In this document: in pieces, positions 17,051-27,503 of the stretch
How the letters are laid out: each line of letters starts with the position of its first letter
Position numbering within the stretch: the first letter of the stretch is position 1
The notes under the pieces: model-generated
Seen by the model: the letters and a program-made list of their open reading frames with translations, nothing else
Database searches by the model: none
What the model was told of the DNA's origin: nothing
Program-made: the position numbers and the translations under genes
Assembly (NCBI GenBank): GCA_013177855.1
Contig: JABLYA010000001.1
Span: 1,411,231-1,475,230 of the forward strand
Direction of reading: 5' to 3'
Length of the DNA: 64,000 nucleotides
From: Ignavibacteria bacterium
Lineage (GTDB): Bacteria > Bacteroidota > Ignavibacteria > Ch128b

Positions 17051-18748
17051 TTAGATATTTAATCTCAACACCTGACCGGGCATTGCTCCAGTGTGATCAT
17101 AATTTGAAATTACAATTTTCCCATTTACAATAACATAAGGAATTCCATCGGGATATTGATGAGGTTCGGTAAATGTCGCTTTATCTTGAATCTTATCGTA
17201 ATCGAAAATTACAATGTCCGCAATTTTGTTCTCCTCAATTCTTCCTCTTTCTTTCAAGCCCAATTTATCTGCAGGCATCGATGTCATTTTCTTAATAATT
17301 TCTTCAAGTGAACAAATTTTTCTTTCCCTCACATATTTTGCAATTGCTCTTGGAAAAGTTCCATATGCTCTTGGATGAGCAATTTCTCTATTCATTGGAG
17401 GATATGGTGCATGACTTCCTGCATCTGATGAAATCATTACAAGAGGATGAGCCAAAATTTTCTCAGTTGATTTTTCTTCCATTCCGAAGCCCATCATCAT
17501 AACCTGATTTTGAGCGTCGAGCAAAACTTTAACGGATGTTTCATAACCATCCATTCCAAATTCTTCGCTTAATTGATGAATTGTTTTACCCTGGTAATGT
17601 TTGAATTCATCTTTACCAATACTTGAAATTAAAACGCCATTCCAATCACCATCAAGATTCGATACTTTTCTCTCAACAAATTCTCTAATTTGATTCTGAA
17701 GATTTTTGTCTTTCAATCTATCGAGAAATTTTTGAGTTCCGCCCTCTCGAGCCCAGAGTGGAAAAAGTGACGAAAGATTTGTATGGTAAGCAACATAAGT
17801 ATATCGATCGGCATGAACTTCGAGACCATCATTAACAGCTTTTTCAATTTTTTCAATCACCTGGTCGACTTTATTCCAGTTGCTTTTACCTGAAACTTTT
17901 AGATGAGAGATCTGAAGACGGGAGTTTGACCTTTTAGCAATTTCAATTGCTTCATCAATTGCTTCGAGAACATAATTATCTTCATTTCTCATATGAGTTG
18001 CATAAAGTCTAAATTTTTCTGGTGCAACTCTGCACAGTTCAATTAATTCCTCGGTCGATGCAAAAGAACCTGGTGTATATTCCAATCCTGTAGAAATACC
18101 AATTGCTCCTTCTTCAATAGCCTTGATTACTTCCTGCTGCATTTTCTTTATCTCTTCGTTAGTAGCAGCTCGTTCATCAAGTCCCACGACAAATTCTCTA
18201 ATTGTACCAAGTCCAACCATAGTTGCAATGTTCACTGAAAATTTTCGACGAGAAAAGTCGTCCAAAAAATCACCTATTGAACGCCATTTCAATTCTTCAC
18301 CATATTGTTCATAAAAATTCTTTTTGGTCAGTTCAAGTTCAGGTCCGCCAATAGGACCCCACGAAAAACCATCCTGACCTGTTATCTCTGTTGTTACTCC
18401 TTGTCGAATTTTGCTTTCTGCTCTTGGATTTATAATTAAATCAGCATCGGTGTGGGAATGAATATCAATAAAACCAGGAGCGACTTTTAATCCTTTTGCA
18501 TCAATCACCGTTTTTGCATTAATATCAGTTATTTTTCCAATCAAAATTATTTTATCATCTTTAATTCCGATGTCTGCAACAAATTCCTTTTTGCCTGTCC
18601 CATCAATTATGGAGCCATTTTTAATTATGATATCAAGAGAGCGGTCCTTTGAAAAAATTTCTGGAAATGGTGAGCAGCCCATTAAGAGTAGCCCTGCGGT
18701 TGAAATTGAACCAGCTTCTATAAACTTTCTTCTTGAAATTTTTTTCAT
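17051..18748 (-). CDS. Tat-exported N-acyl-D-amino-acid deacylase family lipoprotein (amidohydrolase)
   Basis: A 565-residue amidohydrolase. The N terminus has a twin-arginine motif (Arg6-Arg7-Lys-Phe-Ile) and a lipobox Leu-Met-Gly-Cys25, so it is probably exported folded through Tat and lipid-anchored. The metal-binding Ile-Asp-Ile-His-Ser-His-Thr-Asp motif and the later Ser-Ser-Asp-Ala-Gly-Ser-His-Ala motif match D-aminoacylases, which hydrolyse N-acyl-D-amino acids; D-glutamate, D-aspartate and neutral D-amino acid versions exist and cannot be told apart here. A C-terminal Asp-Ile-Val-Ile-Phe-Asp strand completes the small beta domain. Folded cofactor-bearing enzymes commonly use Tat, which fits a metal-dependent hydrolase. 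Confidence 0.9.
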   Translation of the reverse strand: MKKISRRKFIEAGSISTAGLLLMGCSPFPEIFSKDRSLDIIIKNGSIIDGTGKKEFVADIGIKDDKIILIGKITDINAKTVIDAKGLKVAPGFIDIHSHTDADLIINPRAESKIRQGVTTEITGQDGFSWGPIGGPELELTKKNFYEQYGEELKWRSIGDFLDDFSRRKFSVNIATMVGLGTIREFVVGLDERAATNEEIKKMQQEVIKAIEEGAIGISTGLEYTPGSFASTEELIELCRVAPEKFRLYATHMRNEDNYVLEAIDEAIEIAKRSNSRLQISHLKVSGKSNWNKVDQVIEKIEKAVNDGLEVHADRYTYVAYHTNLSSLFPLWAREGGTQKFLDRLKDKNLQNQIREFVERKVSNLDGDWNGVLISSIGKDEFKHYQGKTIHQLSEEFGMDGYETSVKVLLDAQNQVMMMGFGMEEKSTEKILAHPLVMISSDAGSHAPYPPMNREIAHPRAYGTFPRAIAKYVRERKICSLEEIIKKMTSMPADKLGLKERGRIEENKIADIVIFDYDKIQDKATFTEPHQYPDGIPYVIVNGKIVISNYDHTGAMPGQVLRLNI

Positions 18749-19130
18749 TTTTTACCTCACTAAAGTGATGGTTATGTAATATCTTTTTGTTAAAAATTTT
18801 TTTTGAAGAATAAACTTTGAGATTTTCTTCATCTCTGTAAAAATAATTAAAAAGAAATTAAAATTTTTTATAGTCTCTTAAACTTAGATTGATGAGAATT
18901 GAGATCAAAAATGCAGAGAAAAAAGATATGCTTTAGAATAATACTCTTTGAACGAGGGTGTTTGTAACAGATTAATTTTAAGAATGGTGAATATGCTAAC
19001 AAAGGTTCCGATTTGTGATGATTTGTTTTTTAGTTCTGAAAGAAAAAACCTTTGAATAAAAACAAAAAATCTCAGCCAGAGAATTACCTCCAACTGAGAT
19101 TTTTAGCTTTTTAATTAAAAAAGATCTGAT
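18749..19130. other. Intergenic region with the outer-membrane gene's terminator
   Basis: About 380 AT-rich bases between two minus-strand genes. Apart from the terminator at 19064-19104, no gene or repeat was recognised. A 62-codon frame at 18905-19093 overlaps the terminator and has no ribosome site. The promoter of the D-aminoacylase-like gene should lie at about 18770-18830 but does not match the TAnnTTTG box. Confidence 0.45.
19064..19104 (-). terminator. Rho-independent terminator
   Basis: AAAATCTCAG (19066-19075) pairs with CTGAGATTTT (19094-19103). On the minus strand it is followed by TTTTGTTTTTATTC. It lies about 27 bases after the stop of the outer-membrane-type gene at 19131. Confidence 0.75.
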
Positions 19131-19865
19131 TTAATTAAGAATAAATTTTGTTGTTATGGCTAATCCAAAGTCTCGTGAGTTAGAGATGCCTTTAGCAAAC
19201 TCATTCTGCAAGTAGACTCTATTTCCTAAATAAGTTCCGAAAAATAAACTTGTTGAGAATTCACTTTCCGTTAATCTCTGTCCACCATAACTGCTGCTCT
19301 GGACACTTGCATATTCTGCACCAATTCCAACAAGACTATTTTGATTGAAAGAATAGAATAGCCCTAAGTGGCCACCGATGGTGAGGTCCTCGGAGTTATA
19401 TCCGTAGCTCATTGTTGGATGAATAACATATGTAAAATCGTTGTTGTAGTAAATAAATGGAGTAGAAACTTCAAGTTCATTAGCTCTTTGATTTAAAATT
19501 CCGCGATGCTCAACTATTAAATTGAAATTATAGTCATATTGATAAGATGTATAAATATTATAAACACCTCTTACTGCATAAGCATCCAGATTGAATTCGC
19601 CTCTGGGTTTTTCACCTGATCCAAGTGTGAATTGCACTGAGAAATTTTTAGCAAGTCCATAGTAAAGACTTCCCATTGTGAAAAACATATCTTCAGCAGG
19701 ATTGTTGAATCTGGTGAATGAGTATTCACCGTTTAATTCCATCACCAATGATTTATAAGGATAGACCATTGATGCTTTTTTAAGGAAGAGATAAGTGTCA
19801 AAGCAAGCATATGAAGAAGAATGGAATAAAATGAAAACGACGAATATTGAAAATAACTTTTTCAT
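19131..19865 (-). CDS. Putative outer-membrane beta-barrel protein
   Basis: A 244-residue protein with an N-terminal signal peptide (Lys-Lys-Leu-Phe-Ser, then a hydrophobic run ending Ser-Tyr-Ala-Cys). The mature part is rich in Tyr, Phe, Gly, Asn and Ser in alternating patterns, with about ten probable amphipathic strands, and it ends in a hydrophobic strand closing Lys-Phe-Ile-Leu-Asn. This suggests a small outer-membrane barrel. The ATG at 19865 is preferred over one 15 codons upstream because AAAGGAG precedes it by 8 bases and it starts the signal peptide. It is monocistronic with its own promoter and terminator. The function is unknown. Confidence 0.72.
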   Translation of the reverse strand: MKKLFSIFVVFILFHSSSYACFDTYLFLKKASMVYPYKSLVMELNGEYSFTRFNNPAEDMFFTMGSLYYGLAKNFSVQFTLGSGEKPRGEFNLDAYAVRGVYNIYTSYQYDYNFNLIVEHRGILNQRANELEVSTPFIYYNNDFTYVIHPTMSYGYNSEDLTIGGHLGLFYSFNQNSLVGIGAEYASVQSSSYGGQRLTESEFSTSLFFGTYLGNRVYLQNEFAKGISNSRDFGLAITTKFILN

Positions 19866-19898
19866 TTTTACGCTCCTTTGATTGTGATACTTTTTTTT

Positions 19899-19930
19899 CA
19901 AATATAGCATTGATTATTTATAATGTCAAA
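19899..19930 (-). promoter_or_regulatory. Bacteroidetes-type promoter of the outer-membrane-type gene
   Basis: On the minus strand TTTG (19927-19930) is followed by exactly 20 bases and TATATTTG (19899-19906), a full match to the known -33/-7 consensus TTTG-N19-21-TAnnTTTG. It lies 33 bases before the start codon. Confidence 0.75.
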
Positions 19931-20164
19931 GGAATTATTAGTCAAGTTTTAACGACAAAACAAAAAAATACATTTAATTTTACCAAATAAACGATTAAGC
20001 ATTGTGACCTTTGAGAATAATTCATTGATTTTGAATTATTTGAATAGAATCCGCCTTTAGCCTTGTTGAATATTTAAATCGGAAAATTTAAATTGTAAAT
20101 GAAAAATAAAGGGCGAAAATGGAAAAAATTCAACACTTCAACTCTATATTAAATGAGGCCAATT

Positions 20165-20905
20165 ATGAGAATAAGTTTTTTATTTCAATTAAAAGAGAGC
20201 AACCTGCCAAAAGATTATCGGAGAGGCTTTGCCTCTTTGATTAAGCACGCAATTTCAATAGCAGATCCTCAACTTTATAATATCTACTATAAAGGCAATT
20301 ATAAGATAAAACCTTTCACATTTAGCGTTTATTTCCCCCATAGCCCGAAATTTCAAGATGATAAATTTATAGTGGGAGATGAAGCAATATTAAATATATC
20401 TACAAATGATTATCGTTTTGCATCAAAAATCTACAATGGAATGCTTTCAATTCTAAATTCACCTTATCCGATTTTTGAAAATTCTGTATCCTTAAAGACC
20501 ATCACTTTTCATCCATTAAAAAGAATTAAAAAAGATGAAATTACCTTTAGAACAATGGATGCAATTTTGATAACAAATAAGAATTGTCATATCGATGTAA
20601 ATGGTAATCAATACGATCTTTATCTCACTCCAGATGACGAAGGATTTGATGAAGGATTACGATTTTTAATCAAGGAAATAGTGAAAAAATTTTTGAATTA
20701 TGAAAGGGATTTTTTCTTTGATTACGAATTAGTTCAAGACACGGTTAGAGCAATTCCAATTTGGCATTATAATCAATGGAACACAGGTATCAAAGGTAAA
20801 ATCAAAATAAAAAGTCATCCCGAAATTCTACAATTAATTTACGATGTCGGGATTGGTGCAAGAAGAAGTCAGGGTTTCGGGATGCTGGAGGTGACAAATG
20901 AATGA
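20165..20905 (+). CDS. cas6: CRISPR-associated endoribonuclease Cas6
   Basis: A 246-residue RAMP protein that cuts the pre-crRNA within each repeat, leaving an 8-nt handle (expected ATTGAAAC). The N terminus starts Met-Arg-Ile-Ser-Phe-Leu-Phe, a ferredoxin-like strand. The C terminus carries the glycine-rich loop Gly-Ile-Gly-Ala-Arg-Arg-Ser-Gln-Gly-Phe-Gly that defines Cas6. The ATG at 20165 is chosen because GAGG lies 6 bases upstream; an in-frame ATG four codons earlier has no such site. It is the first gene of the cas operon and overlaps cas8b by 8 bases. Confidence 0.93.
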   Translation: MRISFLFQLKESNLPKDYRRGFASLIKHAISIADPQLYNIYYKGNYKIKPFTFSVYFPHSPKFQDDKFIVGDEAILNISTNDYRFASKIYNGMLSILNSPYPIFENSVSLKTITFHPLKRIKKDEITFRTMDAILITNKNCHIDVNGNQYDLYLTPDDEGFDEGLRFLIKEIVKKFLNYERDFFFDYELVQDTVRAIPIWHYNQWNTGIKGKIKIKSHPEILQLIYDVGIGARRSQGFGMLEVTNE

Positions 20906-21980
20906 TAAAATAATTTTATATCCTTCAAACTGGCTTTATAATGCGGGTGTGGTTGGACTAATTCAGACACAACCAGATTTTTTTGAGTTTGAAGACAATT
21001 TAGTAATAATGGATAGACACATTTTCCAAAATATCGATATTGAAAATTACTTTGATCAAGCAAAAATTATAAATCTTAAAGGTAATAACAAGTTTTATCC
21101 AAATTTCATTGATACGGATGGTAACCAGAAAGAATTTTTTATAAAATTTGTTGAATCATTTTTTGACCATCTTAATCAATCAGGCAATTGTCATATTTGT
21201 GGGAACGCATATAATTTAGATAATACAGCATTACAAAAACTTATCAGTAAAGATGCAGGGCGACAGTTTATTGAGAAAATCAAAAAGTTTGAAATGGTTT
21301 ACAATCGTTTGCTTGGTCCTTCGCTTAATAAATTTCCAAATGGGGCATGGAATTTAGACCAAAGCCTTGATATATGTAACCTTTGTACTTTTTTGCTTAT
21401 TCATCATCATCTTTCGTATACAAAACTTTCTGATAGGTCGGAAATTTTTATAAATGCACCTTCATTCAAATTAATGTATGAATTAAATCGATTGATAAGG
21501 AGTTTATATGGACAATCTAATGCAAGTAAAACATCAGTTCGAGAATTATTAGCCATTTCCATAATTGAATATTCGAGAAGACTATCCACTCTTTTGAGCG
21601 AATGGTTAGCCTTAAATATTGAAGTCGTAATAAAAACTGATAATAAAATAGATTTCTTTTCATTACCTGCCGAAGTCTCAAACTTAATTTCAGATAGAGA
21701 TATTTCTGCTCTTTTAGCAGCTATAGGTGAAAGCAAGATTCTTAATTTAGTATTAGATCAAAAATATTCTGATTTGATTGATTATGGTTATAAATTTTTA
21801 AGAATTGGATTAAAAGATAAAAATGAAATTAACGAAGCTGACAGAGGGTTTATATATAATACAATAAAGATGGAACGGAACAGAAAAAACCTTTCTGCAT
21901 TAGCTGACCAACTCTTTAAACTCTATTCAATAATTGAAGAAAAATTAAAGGAGAATCAAAAATGGAATTACAGGAATTAA
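20898..21980 (+). CDS. cas8b: Type I-B Cascade large subunit Cas8b (Cst1-like, short form)
   Basis: A 360-residue protein whose start Tyr-Pro-Ser-Asn-Trp-Leu-Tyr-Asn-Ala-Gly and two CXXC pairs (Cys98/Cys101 and Cys160/Cys163) identify it as the CXXC-CXXC protein Cst1, the large subunit of Tneap-like type I-B Cascade, expected to read the PAM and support Cas3 recruitment. I recall Cst1/Cas8b1 as generally longer, around 500 residues; here the C-terminal part seems absent and the next small gene would make up the difference. The cysteines probably bind zinc. Its stop overlaps the next start by 19 bases, suggesting coupled translation. Confidence 0.85.
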   Translation: MNDKIILYPSNWLYNAGVVGLIQTQPDFFEFEDNLVIMDRHIFQNIDIENYFDQAKIINLKGNNKFYPNFIDTDGNQKEFFIKFVESFFDHLNQSGNCHICGNAYNLDNTALQKLISKDAGRQFIEKIKKFEMVYNRLLGPSLNKFPNGAWNLDQSLDICNLCTFLLIHHHLSYTKLSDRSEIFINAPSFKLMYELNRLIRSLYGQSNASKTSVRELLAISIIEYSRRLSTLLSEWLALNIEVVIKTDNKIDFFSLPAEVSNLISDRDISALLAAIGESKILNLVLDQKYSDLIDYGYKFLRIGLKDKNEINEADRGFIYNTIKMERNRKNLSALADQLFKLYSIIEEKLKENQKWNYRN

Positions 21981-22438
21981 AAAATCAAATTCAGTTAGGA
22001 AATTTTTCTCTTGCTGCTTTTAAGAGTTTTTATGAAGAACTAAATAACACTTACGATGAATTTCAGTCTCTCCTTGAAGAAGCTTATGAAAATACTAAAG
22101 ATAAAGAATATTATAATTTGCTTAGATATGTAAAAGGTCAAAAATCATCAGAGTTGATAGAAAGATTAAAAAAATATGGGTATAAACTTCGGAAAAATTC
22201 CAACATAGCAGAGGCGTTCAAAAATATGGGCTATCGTTTACTTGAACAGGCTCGAGCTGGTAGAAAAGAAGATGTGTTTTATGGTATTTTGAGAATATTC
22301 ATTTCAGCTAAAGAAAATTTCCCAATTGTATTAACCGAAGTATTTAAACCTTATTACTCAGAAGAAATGTTCAAAATTTTCATCTTCTCGTTCTTAGCCG
22401 GAGTAATAGGGCAGGAAGAAGAACAAACAATACAATAA
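21962..22438 (+). CDS. Small helical Cascade protein, candidate separate Cas11 small subunit
   Basis: A 158-residue protein with no recognised family. Its sequence is almost wholly compatible with alpha helix: charged heptad-like stretches rich in Leu, Glu, Lys and Tyr, few prolines, and a hydrophobic last helix. It starts 19 bases inside the end of cas8b, with AAAGGAG 10 bases upstream, and is followed by cas7 after 12 bases. In many type I-B and I-C/I-D systems the helical small subunit Cas11 is made from an internal start in the large-subunit gene; the combined length of cas8b and this protein (about 518) equals a usual Cas8. A detached Cas11 is therefore inferred from position, size and fold type only. 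Confidence 0.7.
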   Translation: MELQELKNQIQLGNFSLAAFKSFYEELNNTYDEFQSLLEEAYENTKDKEYYNLLRYVKGQKSSELIERLKKYGYKLRKNSNIAEAFKNMGYRLLEQARAGRKEDVFYGILRIFISAKENFPIVLTEVFKPYYSEEMFKIFIFSFLAGVIGQEEEQTIQ

Positions 22439-23503
<1,065 letters not shown>

Positions 23504-23524
23504 AAGCTTATAGAGGACCGAACT

Positions 23525-24337
23525 ATGAAAATATTAAGAATTAAAATTTACCAGCCTCAGGCGCATTATCGAATACCATTTACAGTTCAAAGGAGGCACA
23601 CTTACCCAATACCTCCTTATTCAACTGTCATTGGTCTTTTAATTAACCTTCTCGGATTGAAAGATCAGTCGGATAGTCTCTTTGTTGATGGAATTAAAAA
23701 TCTTAAAATTTCAATAGCGGGTTGGTTTGAAACAAAAACAATTGAAAAAATATGGTTTCGTAATCTCTCAAAAGAAAGTCACAAAGATCGATTTGGGTTG
23801 GTAAATAATAGAATTTTTGGCGGGCACATAGAACATTTTGGTGGTCAATCTCCAATGACTATCGATATCCTTAACGATGTTCATCTCATAATTTACCTTT
23901 TTCATAAGGATGAAATTATTTTAGAAACAATTAAAGAGAAAATTCTAAATCCTATTGATAGACTTGAAGTTTTACATCTCGGCAGAGCCGAGGATTGGAT
24001 TGTCTTTGAAGATTTACCACAATTAATTGATGTATCTGAACTCGCATACAAAAGAATTGATACAAATTATGAAATTTTCTTCTGGATTCCCGAAAGAATT
24101 TTTCAAATCAATGATGAATTGATTGATTATAACCAATTTCAAGGATTGATTTATAATCTTCCTGTTTTCTTTGAAATTGAAAATTATCAAACCACTTTTA
24201 ATAAGAATGGAAAAAGAAAATTTTCTTACATAAGGGCTAAGTTAAATGATGGAAAAATTTATAAGACAAATATCTTGTTAGATTTGAACTCAGGCTTTCC
24301 AAAACCAATGCCAATCTTTTTGGGGGATTTACAATGA
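23525..24337 (+). CDS. cas5: Cascade protein Cas5
   Basis: A 270-residue RAMP protein that caps the 5' handle of the crRNA in Cascade. The N-terminal strand and loop, with Gln-Pro-Gln-Ala-His-Tyr-Arg, then Arg-Arg-His-Thr-Tyr-Pro-Ile-Pro-Pro-Tyr-Ser-Thr-Val-Ile-Gly-Leu, is the hallmark of Cas5 of the I-B/Tneap type. GAGG lies about 8 bases before the ATG. It overlaps the cas3 start by 4 bases. Confidence 0.92.
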   Translation: MKILRIKIYQPQAHYRIPFTVQRRHTYPIPPYSTVIGLLINLLGLKDQSDSLFVDGIKNLKISIAGWFETKTIEKIWFRNLSKESHKDRFGLVNNRIFGGHIEHFGGQSPMTIDILNDVHLIIYLFHKDEIILETIKEKILNPIDRLEVLHLGRAEDWIVFEDLPQLIDVSELAYKRIDTNYEIFFWIPERIFQINDELIDYNQFQGLIYNLPVFFEIENYQTTFNKNGKRKFSYIRAKLNDGKIYKTNILLDLNSGFPKPMPIFLGDLQ

Positions 24338-26991
24338 ACCATCATTTCCCAATCTGGGCAAAAAGTATAAAAAGAGCTGCTGATAATAATGAAGCTAGAA
24401 TTATTACGCTCGGAGAACACACAGAACACCTCTTAAGCAAATTTGAAAATTTAAGAGACTTTATTCCTCAAGAACTTCATGAACCTATAAGAATTGCAAT
24501 TATTCTCCATGATATTGGAAAAGTCTTGCCATCCTTTCAAAGAAGAAAACTTGGGAATAGAGATTATAAACCATTTGATGCATTGGTCGATATTGATCAT
24601 TCAATTCTTTCTACTCTACTTGTGAATAAAGAAAAATTAAGAGAACTGATACAAAATGAAGATTATGAAAAATTTATTTTATCAGCTGTTGCATTTCATC
24701 ATTGGAGAGATAAATTTGAGGATTTAATCAGGTATGGCAGTGATCAATTTCAAAAACTTAAAAGCAAGTCTGATGATTTCAAAGCTCAATTGATTCACAA
24801 TTTGCAATCTGAAATGCATAAAATTGAAAATATTGATTATACATTAATTGCATTTGATGAATATATGCTTGAGGGTTTAGCCAATAAATTACCTTTTGTT
24901 AATTATGTAATTCCACCTTATCAGTTGTATTTCCTGCCGCAAAGAATTGATATTTCTGAGGATAAAAAGAAAGACTGGATTTTGATTGCAGGCAACTTAA
25001 TGCGATGTGACCATTTCGCATCATATTGCGAAGAAGATAATATGGATTATCCAATAGAAATCAGCAACATTGAATATGATCAAATAAAAGCGTTAATACA
25101 AAATAAGTTTAATGGTCAAAAACTCTGGCAACTAAAATACATTGATCATTGTATTGATAAAAACACAATATTAATTGCTCCCACGGGTATGGGTAAAACT
25201 GAATTCGCATTTCTTTGGTCCAATGGCAAAAAGTTTTTCTATACTCTTCCGTTCAGAGCTGCAGTTGAACAAATTTTTGAGAGAGCAAAGAATATTTTTA
25301 ATTCAGATAAAACCGAGAGAGTAGGGATTCTTCATTCAGATGCTGATGTTTATCTTATTGAACAGGAAAATGAAGAAAGCAGCATTAAATTATACGATAA
25401 TGCAAGGCAATTAGCTTTTGCTGTTAATATTTCAACGGGTGATCAGTTTTTTCCCTATTCTCTACGTCCACCTGGTTTTGAAAAAATTTATTCAACATTT
25501 GCTTATTCAAATCTTGTAATAGATGAAGTTCAAGCCTATGATCCTAAAGCATCAGCGATTGTTGTAAAATATGTAGAAGATATAATTAAAATGGGGGGTA
25601 ATGTTCTTTTAATGACAGCTACATTCCCGGAGTTCATTAAAGTTGAATTGAAAAAAAGAGTGGAAGAATTAACCCTCAACGGTTTTGAAATTCTTGATCT
25701 CTTTGATATCGAAGAATATAAATTCAAAAAATTGATTAAGCATAAAATACAATTGATCAAAATTGAAAATTCCAGAACTAACGATAATAAAGTAGATTTT
25801 TCGTTTCCTGATGAGCTCATCAATCAAATAATTGAACAGGGGCGAAACAAAAGAGTTCTTGTAATTTGTAATACAATTAAACAGGCTCAGGATGTTTATT
25901 ATAAGTTAAAACAAAAAATAAATAATGAAATTGATTTGTACCTTTTGCATTCTAGATTCACTTTTGATGACAGGAAAAAGAAACAAGACATATTGACTCG
26001 GGAATTTTCCAATCCAAAAACAGAAAACGAAGATAAAGGTAAAATTCTTGTAGCTACTCAAGTAATTGAAGCCGCTCTTGATATTGACGCAGATGTACTT
26101 TACACCGAACTTGCACCGATGGATGTTCTTGTTCAAAGAATGGGCAGAGTATTGCGAAGGTATCGAGAAAATTATACTTATGAAGGTCCGCCAAATGTGA
26201 ATATTATTCTCTTTAAAGAAAAATATGAATCGGGCAATTCTAAGGTCTATAATTCTGAGTTGCTTGAACTGACTTTAATTCTTGTTTTTATCAAACTCTT
26301 TCAAAATGTTGATGCTGATAATCTTAATGACATAATTCCAGTAGCTAAAAGTTATTTCGAGTACAAAAACAGTAGGCTAAAGACAAAAGATAGTTTTAAG
26401 AATGATCTTGATAACATTTCGACATTTAATTCAAAATCAAAAGGGAAGAAAGGAAAAAGAAATCAAAATTTTAGTACTCTAAATTTCTCATTATCTGAAT
26501 ACGACAAATATCAACTTACTAATGCTCTCTATTCTTTAATAGATGATCAGAGCAATTATAAACAGGAGTTTTATAAAACTTTGAACACCCTTGATGCTGG
26601 ATATATGGCTGAAAGTCGGCAAGAAGCTCAGAAAATTTTCAGGCCAATGGTATCTACTTCAGTAATAAGCAAAATAAAATTGGATCAACTTAAAGATGAT
26701 ATATTAAAATTTTTCAACAATTATGGAAATTCTCAAAGAATATTTACACTCTTTAAAGAATACATTATTTCAAGATATGTGGTAAATGTAATCGGAATGC
26801 GCGAGAGAAATCCCTTATTGAAACTTGAAAGATGGATCAGTAATAATTTTACTTCAGAGGAAATTGATGAAATCAATTTGAACCGCTTAAAAAGGTGGAC
26901 AAGAGATATCTACCTGACCGATGCAAATTATTCTGAAGAGATTGGATTAGAAAAAGAAATAGAAACTAAAATTGAAACACAATTCTTATAA
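24334..26991 (+). CDS. cas3: CRISPR-associated nuclease-helicase Cas3 (HD plus DExD/H)
   Basis: An 885-residue protein recruited by Cascade to unwind and degrade target DNA. The HD nuclease lies at the N terminus, with His29 in Glu-His-Thr-Glu-His and His59-Asp60 in Leu-His-Asp-Ile-Gly-Lys. The helicase part has Walker A Ala-Pro-Thr-Gly-Met-Gly-Lys-Thr at about residues 282-289, a DEVQ box (Val-Ile-Asp-Glu-Val-Gln), Met-Thr-Ala-Thr-Phe, and the motif VI region Gln-Arg-Met-Gly-Arg-Val-Leu-Arg-Arg. All catalytic motifs seem intact. It overlaps cas5 by 4 bases and cas4 by one. Confidence 0.96.
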   Translation: MNHHFPIWAKSIKRAADNNEARIITLGEHTEHLLSKFENLRDFIPQELHEPIRIAIILHDIGKVLPSFQRRKLGNRDYKPFDALVDIDHSILSTLLVNKEKLRELIQNEDYEKFILSAVAFHHWRDKFEDLIRYGSDQFQKLKSKSDDFKAQLIHNLQSEMHKIENIDYTLIAFDEYMLEGLANKLPFVNYVIPPYQLYFLPQRIDISEDKKKDWILIAGNLMRCDHFASYCEEDNMDYPIEISNIEYDQIKALIQNKFNGQKLWQLKYIDHCIDKNTILIAPTGMGKTEFAFLWSNGKKFFYTLPFRAAVEQIFERAKNIFNSDKTERVGILHSDADVYLIEQENEESSIKLYDNARQLAFAVNISTGDQFFPYSLRPPGFEKIYSTFAYSNLVIDEVQAYDPKASAIVVKYVEDIIKMGGNVLLMTATFPEFIKVELKKRVEELTLNGFEILDLFDIEEYKFKKLIKHKIQLIKIENSRTNDNKVDFSFPDELINQIIEQGRNKRVLVICNTIKQAQDVYYKLKQKINNEIDLYLLHSRFTFDDRKKKQDILTREFSNPKTENEDKGKILVATQVIEAALDIDADVLYTELAPMDVLVQRMGRVLRRYRENYTYEGPPNVNIILFKEKYESGNSKVYNSELLELTLILVFIKLFQNVDADNLNDIIPVAKSYFEYKNSRLKTKDSFKNDLDNISTFNSKSKGKKGKRNQNFSTLNFSLSEYDKYQLTNALYSLIDDQSNYKQEFYKTLNTLDAGYMAESRQEAQKIFRPMVSTSVISKIKLDQLKDDILKFFNNYGNSQRIFTLFKEYIISRYVVNVIGMRERNPLLKLERWISNNFTSEEIDEINLNRLKRWTRDIYLTDANYSEEIGLEKEIETKIETQFL

Positions 26992-27491
26992 TGAAAATTA
27001 CAGGCACACATATCAATTATTATTTTCATTGTAAAAGACATCTATGGTTTTTTGCTCACCATATATTGATGGAACACACAAGCGAACTTGTTGCTATTGG
27101 AAAATTCATTTCAGAATCAACATACGAAAGAAAACAACACGAACTCCATTTTGTAGAAGAAGATTTTGAATTTGTATTAGATTTCTTTGATAAAAACACC
27201 AACACAATCCACGAAATCAAAAAAACAAACAAAATGGAAGAGCTTCACATCTGGCAATTAAAGTTTTATATCTACAGATTAAAAGAATTGGGCTTTCATA
27301 ATGTAAAAGGCATTATTGACTATCCAAAATTAAAAAGGTTAATTAAAGTGGAACTAACCGAAAAAGATGAAGAAAAATTAAATGAAGTTATAAAAGAAAT
27401 TCATCTGTTGGTTAATCAGAAAAAACCACCTAAAGTTATAAGAAAATCTTATTGTCGTAAATGTTCTTACTTTGAACTATGTTATGTTTAA
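26991..27491 (+). CDS. cas4: CRISPR-associated exonuclease Cas4
   Basis: A 166-residue PD-(D/E)XK nuclease that trims prespacers to the correct length and PAM before integration. The [4Fe-4S] cysteines are Cys14 and Cys155-X2-Cys158-X5-Cys164. The nuclease core shows Ile-Gly-Lys-Phe-Ile-Ser-Glu, the Phe-Val-Leu-Asp strand and Ile-His-Glu-Ile-Lys-Lys, so the catalytic Asp, Glu and Lys are present. It starts on the last base of the cas3 stop (TAATG) and precedes cas1 by 12 bases. The presence of cas4 predicts strict PAM selection during acquisition. Confidence 0.94.
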   Translation: MKITGTHINYYFHCKRHLWFFAHHILMEHTSELVAIGKFISESTYERKQHELHFVEEDFEFVLDFFDKNTNTIHEIKKTNKMEELHIWQLKFYIYRLKELGFHNVKGIIDYPKLKRLIKVELTEKDEEKLNEVIKEIHLLVNQKKPPKVIRKSYCRKCSYFELCYV

Positions 27492-27503
27492 TTTGGGATT
27501 TTT

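Noticed and set aside
20119-20244. 41-codon frame starting before cas6 and overlapping its first codons in another frame
   Set aside because: It has only a weak GGGCG-type site and no family likeness; it could be a leader peptide but nothing beyond overlap supports it.
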